A stretch of DNA of 64,000 bases from Bacteroidales bacterium (GTDB lineage Bacteria; Bacteroidota; Bacteroidia; Bacteroidales; VadinHA17). A program made the position numbers and the translations under genes. A model generated the notes under the pieces. It was not told the DNA's origin and searched no databases. It saw only the letters and a list, made by a program, of their open reading frames with translations. The DNA lies in assembly GCA_009877105.1 (NCBI GenBank), contig WXFD01000011.1:110485-174484 (forward strand), given 5' to 3'. This document shows, in pieces, positions 28,327 through 36,843 of the stretch. Within the stretch, counting starts at the first letter, position 1, and each line of letters begins with the position of its first letter.

Positions 28327-30989
28327 TGCTCTTTCCCTCCGGAATAATTATCTCTGAAGAAGATCAGGTATCGCCCGGGGTCCTTGTCTTCTCCAAGTAT
28401 CTTTAGGTTTGTACTGTTTATCAGGAAGGTCATGAACCGGCTCGAAGCAATGTTTCTGATGATCGATGCAGCATCAAACGCATTGAAATACATCCGGGCC
28501 TCATTGTTGTTCCTGAAACCCGATACCGTAATCATCAGGTAAGCATTACCGACCAGTGTCCCTTCTGTCCTGTAATTCTCATTTGTAAAATTATCAATAT
28601 TATGGCTTATAACATCAAAAGTTGCCTGATTTAAATTAAAAGCCGGATTTGAGATAACAAGGGCGAATGTCAGGATGGAAATTGTATCACGGACATACAG
28701 TTCGGTTGCTATTTCCTTGTCTTCTTCCAGTTTGAGTTCCGGGCGTTCCTGGTTCAGATGAGTCATGAGCTCTTCGGCTTTTTTGCTTTCGGGTGAACCC
28801 GGCCATGTTTTCACGATTATGCTGAGATTCGTCCGGAAAGTTTTTTCGTCACTTATTCTTGCCGTTGAATAGGCCCGGAGGAGCATAGCCTTGGGAGCCA
28901 GGTCATCTTCGGGATATTTTTTCAAGATGGAATCGCATGTGCTGACAGCCAGGGCGTAATTTTCAAGGGTATAGGCATCAAAGGCATTCCCGTAGAGCCT
29001 TTCCGCCTCTTTGATGCCCGCGAGTTTGTTGTTGTAATAATCAGGGTCGGAAAGGATCCTCGCAAATTCGCTCCCAGGATATTTTTCCAGTAGTCGTTGC
29101 CGGTATGTTTCTGATTTCTGGCTGTTTTCATCCTTGTTTATCCTGTAAAGCTCGTAGAGTGTTTCCGGAACAAGTTCATGATCGGGGAACCGGGAGATCA
29201 GCGTTTCGAATGATTGTACAGAATGGGGCCTGTCGGCTATCCTTTCCATGAAGATACGTCCGGAATTAAAATAGGCATTTGCTATTTTCTGGTTGGATAT
29301 GGAAAGGAGAGAATCGTTAAGCGGAAGATCCTTAAGATAGAACTCAGGTTTATGGTAATCGCTGGCGGCCATGGTTGTGTCAGTTTTTTTGAGGTCGTTG
29401 TCTTCCTGGCCTGATGCCATTTGTTGTACGTTCACCCGTGCCTTGTTCATCCTCCGCCAGTTATCTTCGAGCCTGCGGTCGCCCCATCTTCTCCGGAATT
29501 CGGTTCTGCCAAAGGTAAGGGCAGCCTGATTGTAGAAGTACCATCTGCCTTCCTGGTTTATGTTATCTTCAAATCTTCTCTGGTTCTCATAAAACTGCCC
29601 CATATTATACCTGTCAGAATATTCCGATGATCTGCCTTCCCTTTCAGCTAAATTTATTTTCTCAATTATGCCGGCAATGAGGGCATCCCGCTGCGCCTGG
29701 GGCAGGGCTGCAACGTTCTGGAGACTGTCTTCGGTGCGGATAACTGTTAGTTCTGCAACAAGAGCATCCAGATCCCTTGATTTTGTCATCAGTTCCCTGT
29801 AGTCGGGGTATTTCTGGTCAAGGAAAAATACAGCACTGTCATAGTATTTTCCTGCAGGTATAAAATCTGATTTCCCGAAAAAATAATCGGCCAGGGCAAG
29901 ATAGGATTTACCTTTCTGGTTATTGTTGCCGGTATTTGATGCTGCAGATTTCCTGTAAGCCTTGATTGCTTCGGCTTCATTGCCCTGTTTCATCTTCAGG
30001 TTGCCGAGTGCATAATAGATCTGGTCGTGAAAATCAGTATTCTTGGCATCCTTCAGCATCTTTTCAAGCTCCTTGCCTATTTCCTGCTGATTGCCGGATT
30101 CAACATCAAACACTCCGGCAATGTTGATGCGGGCATTAAATTCCACATCATATGGCGGATTCATCTTAACAACGGCCCTGTAATATGAAGTGGCCTTTTT
30201 CCCGTCACCAAGTCGTTCATAGAGCTGGGCTAGCAGATAGGTAAGCCTGTATTTCTGCGTTTTGCCGGACGAGTTTTTTATGGATTCACTAAGCGGAGAA
30301 ACAGCTTCGGAGTAGTTTTTTTGTTTGACGTACAGGTCTGCCAGTGTTGAATAATACAGGGACTTTAACGATTTTGGCGAAGAAGGTGTGATTTCGATCT
30401 CCCTGAGGAGCCTCAGCGAGTTGTTGTAATCGCCGGTTTCATTGCCTATTCTTGCAAGCCAGATTGCTGATTCTGTTTTGATCCCGGGATCGTTGGCTTC
30501 GGCAATGCAGTAGTTAAAGACGGAAGCAGCTTCGTTGTATTCCTGTTTGTAGAAACGGGCTTTTGCGATCAGGAAGTAGCTGTCGTCAACCCATTCGTTG
30601 AATTCCTTCTTTTCGAGCAGTGATTTTTCGCTTTCCGACAGGTTTCTCTTGTTGCCCAGTTCGGGTCTGGCCGTTATCGACTTCAGGGAGATCAGTTTGG
30701 ATGCTTTCTGTATAGCCCGGTCCATATCCGAGGAACAAAGCTGTACTGTTGCCGGATCGCTGAATTCAAAAACTTTAAGGAGTTCGGAAAAATCATCTTT
30801 ATAGCCTCTGTTGATCTTTGCCAGGCCGGCCTTAAAGCTTTCGTAGCCGTTGAAATATATGTTGTACCGCGAAGTAAGGCCCTGGTAGAATCTTGTTGTG
30901 GCTGTGTTTTTTTCAACGGAACAACCCGTTAGGATCATAAACAATCCTGACAATACCAGATATTTATATGAACTTCTTCCCGGATACAA
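28323..30989 (-). CDS. porW: PorW/SprE, T9SS TPR lipoprotein
   Basis: The 888-residue lipoprotein (lipobox L-T-G-C, Cys23) has many tetratricopeptide-like helical repeats and the family N-terminus TTRFYQGLTSRYNIYFNGYESFK. PorW (P. gingivalis) and SprE (Flavobacterium) are periplasmic-face outer membrane lipoproteins required for type IX secretion, and SprE also for gliding. The start is TTG at 30989: a TAA lies in frame three codons upstream and later Met codons would cut the signal peptide. It overlaps porX by 4 bp, coupling a structural component to a regulator of the same machine. Confidence 0.93.
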   Translation of the reverse strand: MYPGRSSYKYLVLSGLFMILTGCSVEKNTATTRFYQGLTSRYNIYFNGYESFKAGLAKINRGYKDDFSELLKVFEFSDPATVQLCSSDMDRAIQKASKLISLKSITARPELGNKRNLSESEKSLLEKKEFNEWVDDSYFLIAKARFYKQEYNEAASVFNYCIAEANDPGIKTESAIWLARIGNETGDYNNSLRLLREIEITPSSPKSLKSLYYSTLADLYVKQKNYSEAVSPLSESIKNSSGKTQKYRLTYLLAQLYERLGDGKKATSYYRAVVKMNPPYDVEFNARINIAGVFDVESGNQQEIGKELEKMLKDAKNTDFHDQIYYALGNLKMKQGNEAEAIKAYRKSAASNTGNNNQKGKSYLALADYFFGKSDFIPAGKYYDSAVFFLDQKYPDYRELMTKSRDLDALVAELTVIRTEDSLQNVAALPQAQRDALIAGIIEKINLAEREGRSSEYSDRYNMGQFYENQRRFEDNINQEGRWYFYNQAALTFGRTEFRRRWGDRRLEDNWRRMNKARVNVQQMASGQEDNDLKKTDTTMAASDYHKPEFYLKDLPLNDSLLSISNQKIANAYFNSGRIFMERIADRPHSVQSFETLISRFPDHELVPETLYELYRINKDENSQKSETYRQRLLEKYPGSEFARILSDPDYYNNKLAGIKEAERLYGNAFDAYTLENYALAVSTCDSILKKYPEDDLAPKAMLLRAYSTARISDEKTFRTNLSIIVKTWPGSPESKKAEELMTHLNQERPELKLEEDKEIATELYVRDTISILTFALVISNPAFNLNQATFDVISHNIDNFTNENYRTEGTLVGNAYLMITVSGFRNNNEARMYFNAFDAASIIRNIASSRFMTFLINSTNLKILGEDKDPGRYLIFFRDNYSGGKEQ

Positions 30990-31064
30990 TGACTTTTAAC
31001 ACTTAAACTGATGGTAACCGTGTATAGTATCCAAAGGTAGTTAAAATTGGAATGATCCTGATGG

Positions 31065-31304
31065 TCAGGCTGAAATAACCTTCTTAACTTCCGGAACCTC
31101 CTGCATTATTGCCTGTTCAACACCGGCCTTGAGAGTCTGGAGGCTGAAGGGGCATCCATGGCATGCTCCTTTCAGCCTGACTTTTACAACCATATCATCG
31201 GTGATTTCCACAAGCTCGATGTCCCCGCCGTCATTCTGAAGATATGGTCTTACTCTGTTTAAGGCTCTGACTATACGTTCCCTGGTTGCATTTGAATTTT
31301 CCAT
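31065..31304 (-). CDS. NifU C-terminal-domain iron-sulfur scaffold protein
   Basis: The 79-residue protein is the NifU C-terminal (Nfu) domain alone: RPYLQNDGGDIELVEI, then the cluster-binding CxxC at Cys48 and Cys51 (GACHGCPFSLQTLK). It is likely to carry or deliver Fe-S clusters. It follows mrp by 93 bp; Mrp is also an Fe-S carrier, so the pair suggests a small cluster-delivery unit. Confidence 0.93.
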   Translation of the reverse strand: MENSNATRERIVRALNRVRPYLQNDGGDIELVEITDDMVVKVRLKGACHGCPFSLQTLKAGVEQAIMQEVPEVKKVISA

Positions 31305-31397
31305 TTGACAGTATTGTTAATTTAAGATATCTGATTGGTTGATGGTCATCTCCGCTGCTGGTATGTCACCTCATTTATTACCTGTTCAGGCCTGGCG

Positions 31398-32498
31398 TCA
31401 GGTGACACTCACTTTTACCGTCGGTTTCTGGTCCCTGTTTCTCTTTTCCACTTTTTCCACAACCTGTTCTGCCAGCTTCATGAATGCCTGAGCGGAAATG
31501 GTTTCTCCGAGGGCAACAGGATCGCCGCTGTCACTACCCTCACATATACTTTGTACAAGTGGTATCTGACCCAGAAGCGGAACATTCATTTTTTCGGCAA
31601 GTTTTCTGCCCCCATCCTTCCCGAAAATATAGTATTTATTATCCGGGAGTTCTGCGGGTGTGAACCACGACATGTTTTCGACAAGTCCGAGGACCGGGAC
31701 ATTGATCCGTGCACTGCGGAACATCGTGATCCCTTTGATGGCATCGGCAAGGGCTACCTCCTGGGGGGTGGTTATTACGATTGCACCTGTTACAGCCACT
31801 TCCTGTACCATGGTCAGGTGAATGTCACTTGTACCGGGGGGCAGGTCAATAAACAGGAAATCGAGGCTGCCCCATTCTCCCTGTGCCATCAGCTGTTTAA
31901 GGAAATTCGATGCCATCGGGCCCCGCCAGACAAGTGCATCGGACGGGTCAACAAAAAATCCGGTCGACAGGATTTTCACACCATACTTGGTGAGCGGCAC
32001 AATATGATCCGTGTCATTCCTTCTGAAGACTTCGGGCTTGTAATTCTCGGCATTGATCATTTTTGGTACCGAGGGTCCGAAAACATCAGCATCAAGCAGG
32101 CCAACGCTGAATCCTTTTCTCGCAACCGATATTGCCAGATTGACCGCAATGGTTGTCTTGCCCACACCGCCTTTACCGGAGGAAACTGCAACAATGTTCC
32201 TGACTCCCGGCAGAAGACTGTCACTTTGTTTTTCAGTCTCATGAACGATTGTCCTCGGCTGGATGATAATATTGCTTACAACCGCATCCTTCCCGAGATC
32301 ATCCTTGATTGCCCTCACAATCGAGCTTTTGACGGAAGAAATAAAAGGATCATTTGATTTTTCCGGTTTGAGGGTAATGGAGATACCTTCATTGCCGCTT
32401 TCAATTTCAGCGACTATTCCAAGCGCCACAATATCCTTGCCTTTTTCCGGGTGGATCACTTTTGTGAGCGCTTTTAGAATCAGCTCTTTTCTGAACAT
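31398..32498 (-). CDS. mrp: Mrp/ApbC-type iron-sulfur cluster carrier ATPase
   Basis: The 366-residue protein combines an N-terminal MIP18/DUF59 domain (1-90) with a ParA/MinD-like ATPase: deviant Walker A GKGGVGKT at 108-115, DADVFGPSVP and LDFLFIDLPPGTSD. Mrp proteins bind and transfer [4Fe-4S] clusters. The C-terminal CxxC usual for the family is not evident; the corresponding stretch reads VLGLVENMSWFTPAELPDNKYYIFG, so cluster binding needs checking. A 340-codon open frame on the opposite strand is a shadow. Confidence 0.93.
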   Translation of the reverse strand: MFRKELILKALTKVIHPEKGKDIVALGIVAEIESGNEGISITLKPEKSNDPFISSVKSSIVRAIKDDLGKDAVVSNIIIQPRTIVHETEKQSDSLLPGVRNIVAVSSGKGGVGKTTIAVNLAISVARKGFSVGLLDADVFGPSVPKMINAENYKPEVFRRNDTDHIVPLTKYGVKILSTGFFVDPSDALVWRGPMASNFLKQLMAQGEWGSLDFLFIDLPPGTSDIHLTMVQEVAVTGAIVITTPQEVALADAIKGITMFRSARINVPVLGLVENMSWFTPAELPDNKYYIFGKDGGRKLAEKMNVPLLGQIPLVQSICEGSDSGDPVALGETISAQAFMKLAEQVVEKVEKRNRDQKPTVKVSVT

Positions 32499-32572
32499 AT
32501 TATTATTGATCTGTTATTTTTATTTAAGTCAAATTAAAATAAGGTGCAATTTTACGATTTTTCCGGGGGATT

Positions 32573-32926
32573 TCAAAAATCGGTTAGCTCAGATGACGGA
32601 TCCCAGAATTTTTCATTGAAATTCAGGATAATATCATTTTCAATGATCATTCCTTCATTCTCAAGTAACTGTCTCATTGTTGATGAATTGCCGAAGTGAT
32701 GTTTTCCGGTCAGCATTCCTTTACGATTGACTACGCGGTGGGCCGGAATAAATTCCGACCTTCCCCCTGAAGCATTCAGTGCCCATCCTACCATCCGGGC
32801 AGATCTCCCGGTCGCCAGGAACCGTGCAATTGCACCATAGGTCGTTACCCTCCCAGGTGGAATGAGTTTGGTTACCTCGTAAACGCCGGAGAAGAAATCA
32901 TTATTTCCTTGTTTGTTATTGCTCAT
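32573..32926 (-). CDS. Alkyltransferase-like (ATL) DNA-binding protein
   Basis: The 117-residue protein is a stand-alone O6-methylguanine methyltransferase fold (IPPGRVTTYGAIARFL, GWALNASGG). The catalytic PCHR motif reads PAHRVV at 61-66, so the methyl-accepting cysteine is alanine. Such ATL proteins bind O6-alkylguanine and hand it to nucleotide excision repair without reversing it. Its start overlaps the end of trmB by 11 bp. Confidence 0.92.
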   Translation of the reverse strand: MSNNKQGNNDFFSGVYEVTKLIPPGRVTTYGAIARFLATGRSARMVGWALNASGGRSEFIPAHRVVNRKGMLTGKHHFGNSSTMRQLLENEGMIIENDIILNFNEKFWDPSSELTDF

Positions 32927-33707
32927 CCTTCACTATTGTATTTTTATTCAGTTTGAAAGCCAGATAACATATCTTCAAACCTTTATCCAGAAACATCTTT
33001 TCATAATGAGTTCTCAGCGAAAAAATCCTTTCAGGAATCATTTCATCCGTTCCATAAACTCCAATGCCAGGCAGGAAACTGAAAAACGGGACGCTAACAT
33101 CAGGATTTCCAACATACATATCATCTGTGGATCTGAGAATCTCCAATCCGTTGTTTTTCACAAGTTTTTCAGTGTACCGGAACAGTTCCTGGTTATCGGT
33201 TTTTAGATGGATCAGGCCTCCGTCTTTCATGAGAAGCCGGTACTTATTTAGGAACCACGGACTTGTTAGCCGTTTGTTTGAGTTTCTTTTCCTATTGTGC
33301 GGATCAGGGAACACTATCCATATTTCATCAACTTCATCTTTGGTGAAGAATGAATTAATGAACTCAATTCTTGTTCTGAGAAAGGCAGTATTTTTCAGTC
33401 CTTTTTCACTTGCGGTTTTTGCACCCCGCCACATCCTGGCTCCCTTAATGTCGATTCCGATGTAATTTTTTTCAGGGAAGATCGTGGCCAGACCCAGGGT
33501 GTATTCACCCTTGCCGCATGCCAATTCGAGTACAACAGGATTATTGTTGCCAAATATTTTGTCGCGCCACTTGCCCTTTAAAGGATGATCTTCACCGCTT
33601 TCATGTCCGGCCCCGGCTTGGATCACGTTCCCGAATGTTTCCAGTTCAGCCCATCTTGCGAGTTTATTTTTGCCCACGTCATCAATCAGGTTTACGGATC
33701 TTTTCAA
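32916..33707 (-). CDS. trmB: tRNA (guanine-N7-)-methyltransferase
   Basis: The 263-residue SAM methyltransferase places m7G46 in the tRNA variable loop. Motif I is VVLELACGKGEYTLGLA, followed by YIGIDIKGARMWRGA and the TrmB hallmark EIWIVFPDPHNRKRNSNKRL, then LIHLKTDNQELF. The start is TTG at 33707, supported by an in-frame TAA just upstream. It overlaps gldH by 26 bp and the ATL gene by 11 bp, so the three genes must be co-transcribed or evolving under mutual constraint. Confidence 0.95.
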   Translation of the reverse strand: MKRSVNLIDDVGKNKLARWAELETFGNVIQAGAGHESGEDHPLKGKWRDKIFGNNNPVVLELACGKGEYTLGLATIFPEKNYIGIDIKGARMWRGAKTASEKGLKNTAFLRTRIEFINSFFTKDEVDEIWIVFPDPHNRKRNSNKRLTSPWFLNKYRLLMKDGGLIHLKTDNQELFRYTEKLVKNNGLEILRSTDDMYVGNPDVSVPFFSFLPGIGVYGTDEMIPERIFSLRTHYEKMFLDKGLKICYLAFKLNKNTIVKDEQ

Positions 33708-34164
33708 TCCTTATGCCAAAGTCATAAACACTCCTGAGGTCCCTGACACGCATTCCATGACTGACCCTGATATGGTAGGTGCCTTTTACGGGGAATAATA
33801 CGTTGGTTTTGTATGGCAGCAGGAGTTCCTTTATGTCACCGAATCCTTTTCCATACCATTTCCCCTTCTCATCGGCCAGATAATATTGCAGTGTGTCTGT
33901 GATGCGTTTTTCATCGGGAGAGGTTGTTGTAACAAAGAGATAAATGTTCCTGTACGGATATGCGGTACCGGTCCGGATGGTAAAAAAGATATTGTTTGCC
34001 GTAATTGTATCATTAACAGGCACATCAAATTCGGATACATTTTCCAGATCCCATGTTCCCGAGGGCATTTTTGAGGAATCGGTAAAAACGATATCACCTG
34101 TGCAGGATGAGGTTATGATCAGAAGCAGTATGGCTCCGGCAAAGAAAAGTTTATTTCCTGGCAT
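33682..34164 (-). CDS. gldH: GldH-type gliding motility lipoprotein
   Basis: The 160-residue lipoprotein starts at the ATG at 34164, which gives a clean signal with lipobox ending at Cys21 (T-S-S-C). A start 44 codons upstream lies inside the neighbouring gene and adds no conserved sequence. Family sequence includes WDLENVSEFDVPVNDT, NIYLFVTTTSPDEKR, GKGFGDIKELLLPYK and YHIRVSHGMR. GldH is needed for gliding in Flavobacterium; its biochemical role is unknown, and homologues occur in non-gliding Bacteroidota. It overlaps the PSP1 gene by 14 bp and trmB by 26 bp. Confidence 0.9.
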   Translation of the reverse strand: MPGNKLFFAGAILLLIITSSCTGDIVFTDSSKMPSGTWDLENVSEFDVPVNDTITANNIFFTIRTGTAYPYRNIYLFVTTTSPDEKRITDTLQYYLADEKGKWYGKGFGDIKELLLPYKTNVLFPVKGTYHIRVSHGMRVRDLRSVYDFGIRIEKIRKPD

Positions 34165-35299
34165 TTGGTTTTTTGTTTTTTCTTTTTCGCGCGGACTGTC
34201 GCCGATGGGTATTTTTGGTTTCGGAAGGATCAAACCTTGTAATGCTGTTATCCATAAGGAGATCTTTTGAATGGATATCCGGATTGTGGAATTCATCAGG
34301 GATCAGCAGTTTGTCGGGCTTCTTTCCATTCCTGTTCATCATTTGTATTTCCCTTACCCTTGATATGGGAACTGCAGTCAGGTCTACCGGGGAATGCGGA
34401 TCTGATGAATACCAGTAAATATTCTTATGGACTTCCATTTTCTGGTAGTATGCCTTTGAATTTGCCAGTTCAAGAGGAATATCCCTGGGCGGGAAATGCT
34501 TCTGGGCATCGAGATAACAGTCGAATTCAAAGTTCAGACAGCATTTCAGTTTACTGCATTGTCCGGCAAGCTTTTGTGGGTTGAGGGTAAGTTCCTGGTA
34601 TTTGGCATGGGTTGTTGTAACCGACATGAAATTCGTAATATGCGTTGAACAGCACAGTTCCCTGCCGCATGCCCCGATGCCGCCGATTCTGCCGGCTTCC
34701 TGCCGGGCGCCGATCTGACGCATTTCGATCCGTACCCTGAACTCCTCCGCCAGTACCTTTATAAGTTGCCTGAAGTCAACCCTTTCATCAGCAATGTAGT
34801 AAAATATAGCTTTTGTCTTGTCACCCTGATACTCAACATCACCGATCTTCATGTTCATTTTGAGCTCTTCTGAGATCTGCCTCGATCTGAGCATTGTGGG
34901 TATTTCAAGTTGTTTTGCTTCTTCCCATTTCAGGATATCAACAGGTTTTGCTTTACGGTAAACTTTTTTCAGATCGTCAGTTGACGGAAGGATCTTAAGC
35001 TTTTTAAGCTGCTCAATTATCAGCGGTCCAACCATTGACACCCTTCCGATATCGTGTCCCGGTGATGCTTCAACTGCAACAATGTCACCAATCTCTAGCC
35101 TGAGGTTATTAATGTTTTTATAAAAACCCTTTCTTGTGTTCTTGAACCTCACCTCAACCAGATCATATTCCGCCTGGTTGTAGGGAATATCCTTAAGCCA
35201 GTTGAATGAGTCAAGTTTATTGCAACCGGGCTTGTATTTCGTGTCCGGCAGATGGATCTCTTCACCATGCTGTCCGGATAGTTCTTCGCTTTCCGTCAT
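34151..35299 (-). CDS. PSP1/RicT-like cysteine-rich protein
   Basis: The 382-residue protein carries a PSP1 C-terminal domain (about residues 45-250) with the cysteine cluster IGACGRELCCSTHI and QCSKLKCCLNFEFDCYL. Its best-known relative is Bacillus RicT (YaaT), part of an Fe-S-containing complex acting in RNA maturation and phosphorelay control; the role in Bacteroidota is not established. The C-terminal tail is basic (RKRKNKKPNARK) and possibly RNA-binding. It lies between holB and gldH, an arrangement I recall from other Bacteroidota. Confidence 0.88.
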   Translation of the reverse strand: MTESEELSGQHGEEIHLPDTKYKPGCNKLDSFNWLKDIPYNQAEYDLVEVRFKNTRKGFYKNINNLRLEIGDIVAVEASPGHDIGRVSMVGPLIIEQLKKLKILPSTDDLKKVYRKAKPVDILKWEEAKQLEIPTMLRSRQISEELKMNMKIGDVEYQGDKTKAIFYYIADERVDFRQLIKVLAEEFRVRIEMRQIGARQEAGRIGGIGACGRELCCSTHITNFMSVTTTHAKYQELTLNPQKLAGQCSKLKCCLNFEFDCYLDAQKHFPPRDIPLELANSKAYYQKMEVHKNIYWYSSDPHSPVDLTAVPISRVREIQMMNRNGKKPDKLLIPDEFHNPDIHSKDLLMDNSITRFDPSETKNTHRRQSARKRKNKKPNARK

Positions 35300-35370
35300 T
35301 GGGATGGGTTAAATAGAATAATTCAATCCGGCAAAATTAGTAAATCCCGCAGTTTTTTCAAATACAGTTA

Positions 35371-36501
35371 TTACTGTCTGATTAGACGTGTCAGCTTAAG
35401 TGCAAGGTCAAGGAATATTATTTTTGCATTTCCGTTTGCCTCCACATGTGCATGTGCCAGGTTCAGTTCCTCTGAAAAGCCATGTACATTTTTCTGGTTT
35501 ATGAAGGGATGGAACTTTGATGAAAAAGCCGTCTCATCATCCGTCAGATATACAATGTTATTTTTCCCCTGACCAAGGGTAAGCATAAAATTCTCCCTGA
35601 CCAGTCTCAGGGCGAAGGATAGGAAATTCTTTTGGGGCTCCCGGCCTATTGATGCCATTTCCTCAGACCAGGAAATGATAGAGATGATGTCTCTTTTCCA
35701 TGCAAATCTCATAAGGTTTTTAAAGCGATCCAGGTTGAGAACAGTTGTGTCCTGGTTTTTACACATCTCGACCGCTCTGACGATATTTCCGTTTGCAACC
35801 CTTGCAATATCGTTTGCCTGTTTATCCCCGATCCCGAAATTGGACTGAAGGTAACCGGCAATATCGGACAACCTGAATGATGGCACCTTAACCATCTGGC
35901 ATCGTGAAGCAATTGTCGGAATGATCTTATCGGGTTCTTCGGAAACCAGTAAAAACAGTGTTTTCTCAGGAGGCTCCTCGATCATTTTTAGCAGCTTGTT
36001 TGCCGTGGCGATATGCATTTTCTCAGGCAACCAGAGAATGAGGATTTTATAATCCGATTCAAAGGTTTTAAGCATTAACTTTCTGATAATTTCTGAAGCT
36101 TCAGACGCAAAAATCAATCCCTGCGCATTTCCGACCTCAATGAAATCCAGCCAGTTGTTAAGCGAGAAAAAGGGTGACTGCCCGACAAATTCCCTCCATT
36201 CAGAAATATAATTGTCGCTTACCTGCTCTTTTGTCTTTTTATCCTTTATAACGGGAAACACAAAATGAAGGTCGGGATGGATCAGTTTTTCATATTTTAA
36301 GCAGGACTTGCATTTTCCGCATGAATCGGAAGGCAACCTGTTTTCGCAGCTGATGAACTGGGCATAAGCCAGGGAAACAGCAAAACTGCCGCAACCTTCC
36401 GGACCTGCAAAGAGTTGTGCATGGCTCACCCTGCCCTGATCCACCGTTTTAACCAGTCCGGCCTTGATTTCCTGCTGCCCGGGAATATCTGAAAATCTCA
36501 T
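35371..36501 (-). CDS. holB: DNA polymerase III delta' subunit
   Basis: The 376-residue AAA+ clamp-loader subunit has a zinc module beginning CGKCKSCLKYE and an arginine finger region TIASRCQMVKVP. The P-loop is degenerate (GPEGCGSFAVS), as expected for delta', which does not hydrolyse ATP. FSDIPGQQEIKAGLV and RVSHAQLFAGPEG are family signatures. It is the first gene of the long minus-strand run and is divergent from pgk. Confidence 0.93.
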   Translation of the reverse strand: MRFSDIPGQQEIKAGLVKTVDQGRVSHAQLFAGPEGCGSFAVSLAYAQFISCENRLPSDSCGKCKSCLKYEKLIHPDLHFVFPVIKDKKTKEQVSDNYISEWREFVGQSPFFSLNNWLDFIEVGNAQGLIFASEASEIIRKLMLKTFESDYKILILWLPEKMHIATANKLLKMIEEPPEKTLFLLVSEEPDKIIPTIASRCQMVKVPSFRLSDIAGYLQSNFGIGDKQANDIARVANGNIVRAVEMCKNQDTTVLNLDRFKNLMRFAWKRDIISIISWSEEMASIGREPQKNFLSFALRLVRENFMLTLGQGKNNIVYLTDDETAFSSKFHPFINQKNVHGFSEELNLAHAHVEANGNAKIIFLDLALKLTRLIRQ

Positions 36502-36801
36502 AATCAGTTTTATTCTTTTGAATGCAGTAATGTGAGAACAAAATTTCCCCGTGATGGGAACCTGCCTGATTAAATTTGCCGGCTTCTCAATGTAATCCGG
36601 GTTATTGCATATGGCTCAAATTTAATGAATCTTTTAATACCATGAAATGTGGTACCGGAGCATCGGTTCAATGCATGGAAATGCTTATATTCCCGTGATT
36701 GGCGGTTGACGGATTTACGGATTTATAAAATCAGGGGACCTGATTGTTTTTAATTCTGCAATAACTTTTTACACGCGCAAAAGATATTTCCAAAAAAAAT
36801 G
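36502..36801. other. Intergenic region between holB and pgk
   Basis: This AT-rich stretch between divergent holB and pgk holds no credible gene. It contains a short hairpin followed by a T-run (36729-36751) and leads into the probable pgk -7 box. Confidence 0.6.
36729..36751 (+). terminator. Short hairpin with T-run upstream of pgk
   Basis: AATCAGG (36729-36735) pairs perfectly with CCTGATT (36739-36745) across a 3-nt loop and is followed by G and five T residues. It looks like a small intrinsic terminator on the plus strand, yet no plus-strand gene ends upstream, so it may block stray transcription or act as a leader element. Confidence 0.4.
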
Positions 36802-36809
36802 TAGGTTTG
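36802..36809 (+). promoter_or_regulatory. Putative pgk -7 promoter box
   Basis: TAGGTTTG matches the Bacteroidota TAnnTTTG -7 consensus 34 bp before the pgk ATG. No TTTG lies at the normal -33 spacing. Confidence 0.45.
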
Positions 36810-36843
36810 CATCAGGATATTACAAAATTTAAATACTCTATTT

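Noticed and set aside
31335..32357. A 340-codon open frame on the plus strand opposite mrp
   Set aside because: It lies wholly inside a well-conserved mrp gene and its translation resembles no protein family; it is a mirror of the codon bias of the true gene.
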